64,000 nucleotides of DNA from Numida meleagris. Its lineage: Eukaryota; Chordata; Aves; Galliformes; Numididae. The notes below the pieces were generated by a model. That model was given only the letters and a program-made list of their open reading frames with translations. It was not told the DNA's origin and ran no database searches. Made by a program: the position numbers and the translations under genes. The stretch covers positions 64,024,252 to 64,088,251 of the forward strand of contig NC_034413.1 of assembly GCF_002078875.1 (NCBI RefSeq). Reading direction: 5' to 3'. Shown piece after piece: positions 25,228 to 37,211 of the stretch (position 1 is its first letter; every line of letters starts with the position of its first letter).

Positions 25228-27879
25228 AGAATGTCCTCACTACACCTCCATAAGAACAGACAACCTCTCATTGCTACAATGACAGCAGCCAAGACTGGCA
25301 TTCTGCAGGACTGCATAAGAATAATGTCATTTAGTCATTCAAAATTTTGAGCAGATAACGCAATAATTACATATGAAACTCACTCCTTATCTTTCTGTCT
25401 AGCTAAAGGACAATTATATCATTTTGGATTGGATGTAAAATAATTTGAAGAAGTTCATGTACGACAGGTTAAAATACTGTAGGTACCTTTGAACAATTAG
25501 AAAGATCATCTTATATTCAGTGCAGTGAAATGTTTTCCGTCCATGAGGTTGGATTTGCCTTGCACTTTCTGAAAGTGGAAATTGACATCAAATGACTAAA
25601 CTGGATTTTAGAGTGATCCAGGTCCTACATGGTAAGGACCATACCTTTTTAACGTCTAGAATATAGTAGGATCCTGTTTCTTATCAAACCTTAAAAACAA
25701 CCATACAATGATTAAAATAACCTTGAAAGCACAGGAATAGCTCACTTTTTCAAGCAGACTTTCTGAGATACATACAATTTTAAAATAGATGTCTAAATGT
25801 TGAGAAGCAATCAATGCCTTTCAATTCATCTTCTCACATAAATTTAGATGCATTAACCATTTTATGTGTATGCCTGGCTAACAACTTCTACTCTCAAGAG
25901 AGCAAGTGACACAGCACAGGTTGAGGTTTTCTGTATGAGCTGTTTCACTGATGCTGATAACACTGTTCCAATGGGTAAAGTTAAGCACTGTTTTAGAACT
26001 GAAGTTTACTGGTAACTACTAATAAAATATATGATAGTGTGAAACAAAGAGAAAATCAAATGTTCCAACAATTACAAAACCAAATGAGATGAACTTATTT
26101 AGGTAGAGAATACCATCAGTTCTGAATGAAGTCAACAGGAATGACAAGAAAGTCTGCCTTCAGAACCACCCTCATTTAAACCTGTGAGATAGCAGTATGC
26201 AGACTGCATTTATCCTTAAAGAACGGAAAATTTCAGAAATGCAACACTCTCAGTCCATTTGTTACCTCTTCTGTTTGGTGACCAGCATTATATGAGCATA
26301 GTGAAGAAATCTCTGATGACAAATTCTGGTCAGCTATTCAAATCCCTTGCATGCTGCAATCCTGATAAGTTAAGGATCTAAAATTGTTTTACCAGTGTTA
26401 ATGTGCAAGTTAATTGAAGGCCTTATATAAATCCATATACATGGCTGAAAATTGATTTAAAAACCTGTATGAAAGGTACTCTAAGCCAAGGCTCTTTTAC
26501 TCTGTCGATTAGTTTCTTGATGAGACTCCACAGAGAAAAGAAAGAAATTAAGTAGAGGGGCAAAATAGCATTGAAAAATCCAATGACACCATTTAACTGA
26601 GCACAAATGCTCCTGTCCACGGTACAGACTATCTCTTTCTCTGTGCATATACAGACATACGCACATACAAACCACCACAGACATCATCCAACCTGCACAT
26701 TTCATTCTTGGGATACTGGCAAAGCAAACAAAGGGAGAGAATGCACTATAATTGTGTTCTTTTAACTTTTTGATATGTAGATTTTTTTTTTTACTGTTGA
26801 TATTCAGAGTTATTTAATATCACCAATGTGTTGCACATGAACAACACTTTTCACATGCTGGATTATGTTCTGTGATATCAGAAATGTGGGCTTTGCAGTT
26901 TTTTTTAAAACCTGTGTTCTGGTTCTTTTTTGGGGGGGTGCCAACTACTTTTATTTTGTGGAAACTCTATATTAGAATCAATAAGCAATAGGGTTAAGTG
27001 GTGTCAGAACAATCCTCTGGGTGCCTTATTTGGCTTAATGCTAACCACTTAACCAGCAGCTGGCACAGCTCATAATCACACAGAACGTGTCTACAGATCT
27101 GAAGTAAGTCAAATAATACCTTACATATTTGTAATTCAAATGATACCTAACAACCCTGATTTTATGTGGGATAGCTAAAGTATCAGTGGCCTCCTGGTCT
27201 GTACTGGGCTTTTTGTGTTTAAGAGGGTCTTCTTTATGGAAAAATAGGTTTACTATTATGACTGGCCACAGTGATAGCTTGGATAGCCTGAACCACTGAC
27301 CTGACTTTTCTTATAGGAGACGACAAAGGTGAGAGACAGATGTGGCCTCTGCAACAGGTGGTCTCTACTACAAACCCTGCCTGTGCCAATCTAAAAAAAT
27401 CAACAAATGAATACTCATCTTTGCTTGAAGCTTCTGAGTCCTACAGTAAATGAACAGTGATAGTAGAAATAGAGGAAAGAGAGATTTATCACAGTGTTTA
27501 ATTGCCCAGGAATCCATGGGACTAGATGCCAAGTGTGATCCCTTCCAACAGCTTCTTACCTTTCTGTTCTCATTGGCATCATCTCAAGGGATAATAGAGA
27601 CAGCAGGACAAGGCTAACATGCTTTTGTATATACACACATATAGGCTCTATGATCATCAGTTCTGAATCGGATAACTACTTTTATTTGCTTGTATATGTA
27701 TAAATATTTGTAAATAAATATCAACAGTAATTGCTGGCACCTATAGCAATTTTCAGCTGAGATAAATTTCAAATGTATTTACATAGCTGCTGCAAATCAT
27801 CTTTCGTGAGGCTTTTTAATGGACACAAGCTTCACCAATTACTGAAAAGTAATCAGTGTGGGACCTTAAAATACACAGA
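25228..27879. other. Non-coding AT-rich DNA, no gene seen
   Basis: Short open frames only, none recognisable. A T11 run sits at 26,782-26,792 and a short G run at 26,932-26,938. No repeat family could be assigned. Confidence 0.55.
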
Positions 27880-29800
27880 GGATTAACCTAACAAGAAAAA
27901 AACCCACAAAACTGTGTATCTCAAATTACCTTCCAGCATTTCATTAACTTTATGGTGAACATTAAATAAATAGTATTAATGGAAAAGCTGATTTATCTGC
28001 AGGAGTATAGTTATCATGAAAACACTTTTCTCACTTTTAATTTAGTATGATATTTTTAATTAGGTGTGAATTTTTAACTATATTCTACAAATCCTTTTAC
28101 TAAAGCAGCCTATGAATTTTTAAATTAGATTTGATTTCTTAGTTAAATACTTTCTGCACACCCTATTAATATTCAGATTTAAATTCAGGAAATAAATAAA
28201 TAAAGATACTGAATCAAAATGAGGTGTTTTGTTGGATGCTACCTTACCATTCAACCTTTCCTGAAGAATTTATGCGAAAATTTACATCTCTAAATAACAC
28301 AAAAGTATTTGAGTTACTGTCACACAAGCTTACATAAGATGATTTTCCAATGTACATAAAAATTATATATAAAAATGTATATAAAAATTATCTCATTATC
28401 TATATATATCTATTTGAGAACAACTAAACAGCAAAAAAAGAGGACATTTTCACTCCGCAGAAAGAATATATTTCTCATTAGCAATCTGAGTGAATTCTAA
28501 TCCTCAAGTTGTTATATTTCAACACATCCACTGTCAGGTTATTTTAATTCAGGCCTGATTTTAAAATGTTTCCTTACTTTATAGATAATTAAAAGAGAAA
28601 ATTTTCATTTGGATTTTTCATTCAACATTTCAGTTTTATGATAGATGTTGCAAGTGAACATCCGTATTCTGTTCTGATTGTAAACAACTACCCTTTATCT
28701 CAAATACTGATGTGAAAAATAATGTCAATTTTGCATAAGAAGTTAAAATCAACTTTCCTTTGATAAATGACATTTTTTACTATTACACATTTTAATGAGA
28801 AAATGTTTGTTTTATACTTTTAGATAAGCATTTTTCTTTACAAACATTACCAGAAGGATTCAATTGTCCATCTCTCAACAGTCTGCTCCAGCAGCTACTT
28901 CAATTTGCTATTTTTTAAAGAAGTATCCAATATTTTCTTAACTTGGTGACAGACAGAATTATGTTCTTGATTCTAGTAGTGTCAGAATTCATGGTCTCAT
29001 TTTAAAATGTAGAAAATTTAGGAGCAAATGCATATATCATTTATTTTCCAGAATGCGTACAAAACTTAAGACATGTTCAGCTACTGGAAATTATCTGGGA
29101 CGGAAGTAATTATATTCTAATTTAATGTAAAAGAATTTCTCTTTTTTCTGTAACTAAAAATGTCATCTGTTTTCTAGCAAATACAGAAGTTTGTTCCTCA
29201 GAGGCATAGCCCTTCTAAAAGGTCATGTCTATATAAAGAAATACCGTCATTTTCAGACACTCATTTTCAGCTACCATTCTACATTTCTTGTATGACAGAC
29301 CAACGTAATAATGCTAAACTCAAGAGGTAATTAGTGATAAGTTTTGAGTGCTGATTTATCCAATTAATTCCACAGACATGTTAATGCTTATTTAATTCCA
29401 AAAACACATCAAATTTTGCTGTTTGCTCTCCTGTTACTTCCAGACACATGCTAATTCACCAGTCTTTTCTATCTCTCAGTCTCCCAGCTGATGAGATCAT
29501 TTACATGATATATTTATCAAGCTAAAGAATCTTGTTTTAGGTAATTTAACATAATGAAGCCTAGCTGTATGCTGATTTATTATTAAGGTTACAACATATC
29601 AAGGATGTATTACACTGAAAAAATATTTAGATGGTTCAAAGTAATGATGCATTTCTTTGAAACATCAAACAATTCGGACTAATGATTAATTCATTAATAT
29701 ATGATCATAAGAACATTACATTTGCAATATATTCCACTCAATACATTATTTTAATATGTACTTAATGATATTCTGAATATTAATGTCAGCACACCATCAA
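27880..29800. promoter_or_regulatory. Repeat-free, ORF-free AT-rich block; candidate conserved non-coding DNA
   Basis: No open frame of 60 codons lies anywhere between about 26,705 and 30,064, and no CR1 fragment was seen. The sequence is rich in homeodomain-type cores: TTTAATTAGG near 28,055, GGTAATTAG at 29,326-29,334, CAATTAATTC at 29,361-29,370. An E-box CAGCTG lies at 29,485-29,490. This texture resembles deeply conserved enhancers in gene deserts, but AT-rich neutral DNA can look the same. Without an alignment this is only a candidate. A short A-rich near-repeat (ATATAAAAATT-type) lies at 28,360-28,391. Confidence 0.25.
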
Positions 29801-31765
29801 CTGAGAGGATTAGAATCTAAAAAACTGCACTTGAAATTACATGATGGAAAAAAAAAGTTGAAGATACATCTATCTCCTTAAACAGCTTAATATTTGTTAT
29901 TCGAAGAGAGAACACAGAAGAGAAATTCCATGTTTAATTCCTACAGCTTGCTTTATATTGCAAGGAATTTATAATTCCTCTATGTAACTACGTGAATTAG
30001 CTAGAAGAAAAATTCTTTGCCAGTTTTGTTTTTTAAAAGTATGTGCTTTGACTGATAATACCCGTGTTACAGCACTGTTTCATCTCTAAGGGTCAAGGAG
30101 AAGCTTTTCACAGTGCCTTAGGCTCTGCTGATGAGCTTCCTTTGTGGCTCTTTCATCCCAAGAACAGGGAAGACAATCACACTAAACAACCAAATGCTAT
30201 GGGAGACAACCAGAATGCTAACAAAGAACCCCTTGGAACTGGTGGGCAAGTTCCAAGTTCTCTTTTCTTGAGTGAGTACCGGATTCTCTGAGCAGGGAAA
30301 TGGCTATCGGTCACTGCAAGAAAGTAGGAATGACAATAATAAATTCATGTACAAATAATCATCTTAAAACTCAAATGCATTCCTTCATTGTATGAATGGT
30401 TGGCCAGAGAAGTAGTAGAGCCTCAGCAAGTCTCCAGAGCAGCAGCAGATCTGGAAATGTCCATGCATGTAATGCTGTTATAAGGCATGGACATATGGCG
30501 CTCAGTGTCCCAGACTACCAGCAAAAACACAGCTCCACAGCCATAGTCTGAAGGTGCAACACATGAGGATGTATAAAATCTCTCTCTATTCTTTATATTC
30601 TCTGCATGATCTTTATTTCTCCAAATTTGGGCAAAACTACTTGTTATCTTTTCTAACTCTGACCACTTGATTTATCTGAAAGAAATTCAGTTTCCTAAGT
30701 CACACGGTGACTTTCTGAAGGGAAATTAAAACTGCATCTTGCAGAGCTAATTAAACAAATCAGAGGGGCTCTATGCATCAAGGCCCTCATGTCGGATTAC
30801 ACTACTTGAGGTACCTGCTGATGGTGAAAATCGTACTTGGCATATCCCTGCCTCTTTGCAGCTGAGTGGGCATGTCAAACTACTACATCTTTGAAGGAGC
30901 TACAGGGCTAAGAAGGACTGAAAGATGTGTGAAATTCTGGTCCTTGTGATAGAGGAGAAAAAGAATACATTTGAAAACTACAGTGTAACTGCTCGATAGA
31001 AAGGAACACTATTTTTAAAACGGCTGTAAGATGCCTTTAGGACACAAGTAAAAGCCATTACGCTCAGCAAAGCTCAATTCCTTCTGTTCTGCACTATGAA
31101 CACTCTAGTGATTTTCTGAATGACCCCACTGTTTTTTTGTGCAATCTTGCTGGCTAGAAAGCAGTGCATTAGTAACTTTTAAAATATAATCCGCATAAAT
31201 GCTTCATTCTCCTATTATCTGCATTAGACTGGAAACACTAACTTCAGAAGACATTACATGAAGTATTTAATGTCATATAATTTAACTGAGTTCTCCTAAA
31301 CAGACTGTATTTTGCACGCACCACCTTTTCCTTTTTAAAATCAGAGATCAACATAATTACCACTCTTTCAATTCTTCAAGTAGCACAAGATACTTTTTTA
31401 ATATGCTGATACATTCTTAAGTGAAATACTACCAGAGACCTTTAGACCCATAATTAAATCCATCTATTTCCCTCTCAATTCCATGTTCTAGAATTATACC
31501 TGCTCTAAGTAGGTTTCCTTTTGTGAGCTTTTAAATGAACCACAGAATTGCACAATAAATTTCTGGTCCTTTGTTTTATACTAAATCTGAATTCTTCCTT
31601 ATTTTTTGAAAACACTTGATTTTCAAAGAATGATCTAAAGTCCTAACTGAATTACTATGATATCACATAGTTATTAGAATCCTTAAAATGTTTTGAATAA
31701 GGTATTTGTCCATTACATCACTTAGTAGAGAAATAAGTTATACTTATGATACTATCTCGTTATTT
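29801..31765. other. Non-coding DNA, no gene seen
   Basis: One 75-codon frame (30,064-30,291) has no recognisable motif. A segment near 30,390-30,418 faintly resembles the CR1 motif 'ggttgcccagagaggtggtgg' but nothing around it continues the match. Confidence 0.5.
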
Positions 31766-31845
31766 GGGACATTATGGTTGTGACAGTTGGACTAGATAAT
31801 CTTAGAGGTCTTTTACAACCTTAATGACTCTGTGATTCTATGATC
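31766..31845 (+). mobile_element. CR1 LINE 3'-end fragment
   Basis: GTTGGACTAGATAATCTTAG, then AGGTCTTTTACAACCTTAATGACTC and a TGTGATTCTATGAT terminal repeat, form a clear CR1 3' end on the plus strand. Only about 75-80 bases remain, so reverse transcription stopped very early or the rest has decayed. Confidence 0.9.
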
Positions 31846-33359
31846 GTTTCCTTGAAAATGTGGAGTTCACTTCTGAAAAAATTACTTCATTTCACACTGT
31901 TATTAAAAGTGCCTGGAAAAGTTACAATTAAGTTGTGGAATTTTCTGAAACACTGAGATTAAACACATTTTTTCCAAACCAAAATTTCAGAGGTTTTAAC
32001 AAGATTGTAAGAGCGATGAGGCCAGAAGGCAAAAATCAGAATCTACATTCTTGACCTGAAAAATTGCTTTATTACTTGAGTGCAGCTACTGAATGAGCAA
32101 AATAATCCTTCCTCTGATTCATTGTACAAGCATACTTCTTTATATATAAGTTCTGGCAAATGCTTGTATATATGTTTCATGCATATAAAATATTCATTTC
32201 AGTGTATATATAAAAGCATGTGTATGCACACACATATATTATGTACACGTAAATTACAAATTTTAAATGTAAGTATCTGATAATACTTATTTATTACAAA
32301 AGTGGTAATTCCTTTAGCTTCTGACTCCAGAGCCTGCTTCTAGCTCGCTTATACTGATTATGGTATATAGGACACAGCTGCATTTGTGAGAAAACTCATT
32401 AACTTCAATTGCTCTGCAAATTTCACAACACAGCTCTAGACTGCAACCTAATTAATGTGAAAAAGTGAGAAGAAAAAAAGGGAAGGGAAAGAGAAAGAAA
32501 AGCTATCCTAATTATAGATTAAACCTACAGAGCCAGAACAAGTAAAAGATACCCAAGATAAAACTTGTTTTAGTCTTGGTGGTCTCCAGTATCATTTTAT
32601 ATTGTTACACTGGGATCTTTTCCTCATTTGGCTTATCTCATAGCAGACAATTTTTCTACACTAGACAATATTAGACATTCTATAATGATACTGACTACTT
32701 TTTGCAATTAAGTATAAAATGTTAAGTGTGGCTGGGTCTTCTTCCTGTGATTTAGGTGAATGCATCCAAGCAACGTTAACCATGTAAAACTTTGTTAAAA
32801 TTATCCACCTTGAACTGTCTCAAGTGCAATTGCTTCACCTTTGCAGTAATCTCTGCACACTCCACAATTTCTCTGTACACTTTTGGGATATATTTTCAGT
32901 TTTACACAGGGCAAAAGCCATGGACACTCAAGATTTCTCATTTATCACACCACAGCCACTTGGAATTTCACTGAAACGTCAAGGATTGAGAGTAAATCTT
33001 CTACAAGTGCCAGTATCATCCACTTGAAATAAAGAGAATTTATATGAGAAAACCTGGCAACCAACCACCAAGTAAATGGTTTCTTTTCTGTGCAAGAAAA
33101 GGAATGAATATTCACAGAGCAGCTGCCTTAAAATTCCTGAACAAGATTGCCTCTTCCACTGTTGTGTGACTGCTCATAAACCTGCACTAGGTAATTAAAG
33201 GTGTTTAACAAAGATATTAAGATTTTTGGATGAACAATCAATGAATATATATTCCTTTGTTCTTACTTCAGTTCTATTTTTCCCTTGACTTAATTCTTTA
33301 CAAAGTAACAGTATGGGCAGTATAAACACCTCACTGGATTTTAATGACACTTAGAACTC
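31846..33359. other. Non-coding DNA with purine tract and alternating purine-pyrimidine patches
   Basis: The interval contains TATATA/TGTGTATG-type patches at about 32,140-32,250 and a purine run at 32,468-32,502. Open frames up to 67 codons carry no recognisable motif. Confidence 0.55.
32468..32502 (+). repeat. Polypurine tract
   Basis: An uninterrupted run of about 35 A and G residues. Such tracts are common in vertebrate intergenic DNA and can form triplex structures in principle. Confidence 0.75.
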
Positions 33360-33776
33360 AGGATGGAGGTCCTCTCCTGTGAGGACAGGCTGAGAGCTGG
33401 GGCTGTTCAGCCTGGAGAAGAGAAGGTTGTGAGGTGACCTGACAGCGGCCTTTCAGTATCTAAAGGGGAGCTACAGGAAAGAAGAGGCAGACTCTTGAGC
33501 AGGGTCTGTAGTGACAGAACAAGGAGAAATGGCTTCAAGCTCAAAGAGGGTTGATTTATGTTGGGTATAAGGAAAATGTATTTTACAGTGAGGGTGGTGA
33601 GGCATTTGAACAGGTTGCCCAGAGATGTGGTTGGTGCCCTGTGGAGGCTTTCAAGACAAGAGTGGATCAGGCCCTGAACAACCTGATTTAGCTGTGCACG
33701 TCCCTGTTCATTGCAGGGGAGGTGGACTAGACGACCTTTAAAGGTCCCTTCCAACTCTAAGGATTCTATGATTCTC
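33360..33776 (+). mobile_element. CR1 LINE, 5'-truncated, about 415 bp
   Basis: It starts with AGGATGGAGGTCCTCTCCTG, passes through GAGAGCTGGGGCTGTTCAGC and CTGGAGAAGAGAAGG, and ends with AAAGGTCCCTTCCAACTC and GGATTCTATGATTCT, the classic sequence order of the avian CR1 3' region. This is the longest relatively intact CR1 in the window. The ORF2 C-terminal frame has lost its reading continuity. An apparent 124-codon minus-strand frame (33,407-33,781) is only the antisense of this element. It belongs to a different 3'-end variant from the copies at 24,701 and 61,212. Confidence 0.96.
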
Positions 33777-35646
33777 CTCACTTTTGCACTACTTTACTTT
33801 TTTTGTGTAAGATTGGAATCCCATTCCTACTGAAATCAGTGACAACCGAAAATACTCTTCAATTCCAGTGGAAAGGAAACAGTGGAAGGAAATCTCCAAC
33901 AACAGGTAAAAATCATCTAATGAGATACAAGGGTGTCAGGAATTGCTCCCAAGACTGTTCATTTCACCATACTGAAATCCCTAGAAAATATTCCCTGAGG
34001 TAATTCAGAGAAAATAAAAAATGGACATACTCCAATAGATTTTGTCCTTGGAACTTTTCAAGGGAAGTTATACCAAGGAAACACTGAGAATTCAGCACAG
34101 AGTAACTTAGGTCAGTCTGAAGCTTCAACACAAAAATTCTAATCCTGCTGCAAGGATCCCACACTCGCCAAGGGCAAACAGCGATGACTTACTGCTCCAT
34201 AATGATACAGCCTGAGCCTTCCAGCACTCATACAGCACCAGATACATGTAACTATTAGCGTATGCATGCCTTTGAGCAGCGCTGAAAAAATAAAACTAAT
34301 GGTGAATTCAGAAAGAAACTAGTGATCTAGGTAGCACTGAAAAAAAGGATAGCTTCATTATACACACTTACAACATCTCCACATCTTCATCTGAGCACTC
34401 AAAGAAACACATTCAATCACCTTAAAACTGATTTTCAAAGATTGCCAGTTAACTCACATTTCCATAGACAATACCATGAGTTCAGGACAACTGCTGATTT
34501 TTTTCAGAGAACATATGTGGATTAAGTGTCATCAAGACTTGCCAAATTCAGCCAAAGTTAGCTAACGTGTTTAAAAACTTTGGGAGTAGAGCACACAGAG
34601 TGCACCCATACCTGTCTTAGCTCATTTGAAAACCATGCTACGATACTGCAGTAATTGAGTTTTAGAGCTAACCAGTAAAATCCATTGGAATTTAATGGAA
34701 TACAAAGATGTCCTTTTTCAGAAGCTAAGATATAATGCACTAAACAGGATTTATTGTATCAGATCAAACCATTTTTTAACAAACCAACAAGTCACACCAT
34801 TTAGCAAACAGTCTATATAGCAAGCAGGCTAGGAAGGAAAGAATGGGTGCACAGCTGATACTTTCAAACATGTAACACCTTCTCCTCTGAATAAATGTGG
34901 GAATAGGGAAAAGGTTTTTTTTTCTTTCAAACCTAGTGAGAAGGGCTCATTTCACAGTGAGCTCAGGGTAAGCTTCAGACACATACAACTGTGTTGCAAG
35001 GTGTTAGAATAAATTGTGAAATTAAACTAAACAGTGTGCATGTTCACTTCTAGTCAATGCTTGAAAGGCACTGGGATTCTTGCATGAGTTTAAGAGCCAG
35101 GCATGTCCAGCATCTTCCCAAACAATGTCTACAGCCTGGTGCAACAATTGAGACATACAGTACAACAGACCTGATGCTTTCTCTGGTGTTAAACCAAGAT
35201 GAGATGCACTAATTTTACTGGCAGATAAAACAGAAGAGCTACAATCTGGGACGTGGTCACTGTAGTAGAGTGCCATAGGTTTGAAGGGAAAGGAAGGACT
35301 TGAAGAAGGAAGAGGCTCCATCTTCTGACGTCTCAGTTTGAAATGCAACGATCATTAAGTTAGTTTTTAATGATGTGGCATATGGTAACATTCAGATATA
35401 TGTTCCTGAGCTGAGAAAATATATAAAAAAAAACGAGTGCATGTGAAGATTACACTCAGTGGGAAGAAAAGAGTTCATAGTATCTAATTAAAATGATGCA
35501 AGATAAAATTGATCCATTTAAACTTTTTAAACGTTCATAAAATACCAGATCCAAAGGGTCTATGTGTAAATAGCAAATACATTACCAACAAAAATTATTT
35601 AAGCATAAGACAGCAATGAATTTAAATTAGAAATGTATCTAAACTG
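33777..35646. other. Non-coding DNA, no gene seen
   Basis: Open frames up to 108 codons (minus strand, 35,022-35,348) have no recognisable domain. A T-rich run lies near 34,915-34,925. Nothing else was seen. Confidence 0.55.
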
Positions 35647-35698
35647 AATTTAAGGTCCCTTCCTACCCAAACCATTCTGATTCTGTGATTCTATGAAT
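35647..35698 (+). mobile_element. CR1 LINE 3' tail only
   Basis: TTAAGGTCCCTTCCTACCCA followed by ACCATTCTGATTCTGTGATTCTATG is the last 50 bases of CR1, with three terminal octamer-type units. Too little remains to assign a subfamily. Confidence 0.88.
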
Positions 35699-36973
35699 TT
35701 CTCACACAGCTGCTATTTAAAACACTAAAAATTCAGAGATGAAATAGACATAAAAGGCACAGTGCTCTTCTCTCAATATTGTTGGAGAATGTACACGCAC
35801 AGAATAACTAATACTTTTTTTTTTACTATTTAGTCTTCCAAAGTTTTCTCTTCTGACCTTCAAAATTATAAAAGGCACTCAAACAACAGCAAAGCTATTT
35901 CTATCATGAACTTAGGAACTTGGGAGATGACAATTAAAAACAAGTTTATAGGAGGAATTTTCTGAAGTGTTCTACAGTGTTCAGAGGAGTACAGTTTGTT
36001 CATATTAGGTGCCTATTTTGTAAATCTCAACAGGTCTATAAATCAGGGCAAGCTATGAGAATGAAAACAAAAAAAGCAGGTTTAAAACTAGCTTCAAAAA
36101 TCTGAAATACTGGAACTCCAGGCATATGGCAAAGAATGGTTTCTGCATTTGTTTTTGCTACCTAGCACATAACTAATAAAAGGCACTTAAAATAGCTCCC
36201 TGCAAGGGAAGGCAAGAAAATAATATGGAGATTGAAAAATCAGTACTTAGAGATCTTTCCAACAAAAAAGGGAGGTTGTTTCCAACAGCAAATACTTTGA
36301 CAAAATACCCGTTGTGATAATTTAATAGAATACAACTTGTTAATTGTTTTTCCTCTCTATTTACCTACCTCTCCCCCCAAGTATTATGCCTAATTAAAGA
36401 ACTTATAATTCCTCCTCAGGAGAGGAAAGGAGACAAGAGGGGAGAGAGAACGGGAGAAAAGAGAGAAGTAGCTCCTCACTTGTGGAGGCTGAATAATCTG
36501 GAGAGGAACAGGAAACTCCTAAAAAACAAACTTGCATACCAATAATTTATAGTAATATTAGGTCAAAGTACCAAGAAGTAGGCTTTGAAGGATCATGAGA
36601 ATGACTTAAAATTCTTCAGATTTAACACCAGCTTGTAATTTTCTCTCTTTGGCTTCTAAACCGAATAAACTTGAGATTCACATTTTGAAGCCTGTATCTG
36701 CAAGCAAGGTTTTCAAGAATGGCACAAAATATCATACAGCTCATGATAATATTCCCTGAAGAGTTACCATAAGTTTCAGTTGAGAAAACATCCCGAGGGC
36801 AATGTTTACTGGTAGTTCTGTTTGTATCATCATTGTTAGGCATGTGTACAGAATACCTTGATGCGTCTTCAACACAGTTCTGCTATTGCAGCAACCCAGA
36901 TCACACCAGTCTCTCTTGGACCGTGTACACCAGGATGTACAAAGCTGAGAGAACACAGAGGAAACAGAGTGTG
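35699..36973. other. Non-coding DNA, no gene seen
   Basis: Apart from the purine tract near 36,440 this interval has only short unrelated frames (up to 84 codons) and no repeat I can name. Confidence 0.55.
36419..36469 (+). repeat. Polypurine tract
   Basis: About 50 bases are nearly all A or G, with only two C interruptions (36,435 and 36,451). The left edge reads CCTCCTC then AGGAG, a short inverted repeat. Such tracts may adopt triplex (H-DNA) structure under supercoiling. Confidence 0.7.
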
Positions 36974-37032
36974 CAAATATGAATAATACTGTCAAATATG
37001 AATAATACTGTCTCGATACAGTATTATTATAA

Positions 37033-37063
<31 letters not shown>

Positions 37064-37100
37064 TATATATCGAGTATATTATATAAATATACTCGATATT
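36974..37100. repeat. AT-rich palindromic complex: tandem 19-mer, two hairpins, (AT)n core
   Basis: A 19-base unit CAAATATGAATAATACTGT occurs twice in direct tandem (36,974-36,992 and 36,993-37,011). Its second copy forms a perfect 11-bp inverted repeat with 37,018-37,028 around the loop CTCGAT. An AT dinucleotide run follows (37,033-37,054), interrupted by AAATT. A second perfect inverted repeat of 14 bp (37,067-37,080 with 37,086-37,099, ATATCGAGTATATT arms) has a five-base loop. This resembles palindromic AT-rich repeats able to extrude cruciforms, and the site is probably length-variable. A 67-codon frame across it is a low-complexity artefact. Confidence 0.85.
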
Positions 37101-37190
37101 TAAGTGAAATGAATGAAGTGAATGAAACCATTCTAGATTTTTTTTATCTGCTAAATACTGCCAGATCAATATTTGCTTCCCTCATGGCAC

Positions 37191-37211
37191 TAAATAAATA
37201 AATAAATAAAT
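37191..37211 (+). repeat. (TAAA)n microsatellite
   Basis: About five TAAA units in a row, a simple repeat about 90 bases right of the palindromic complex. Confidence 0.85.

Noticed and set aside
27310..27335. Acceptor-like TTTTCTTATAG followed by 12 bases and GTGAGA, resembling a micro-exon
   Set aside because: Such short arrangements are expected by chance in 64 kb and there is no flanking coding sequence.
30388..30420. Faint CR1-like phrase (GGTTGGCCAGAGAAGTAGTA)
   Set aside because: The similarity covers only about 25 bases and does not continue on either side.
33407..33781. 124-codon minus-strand open frame
   Set aside because: It is the antisense of the CR1 element at 33,360-33,776.
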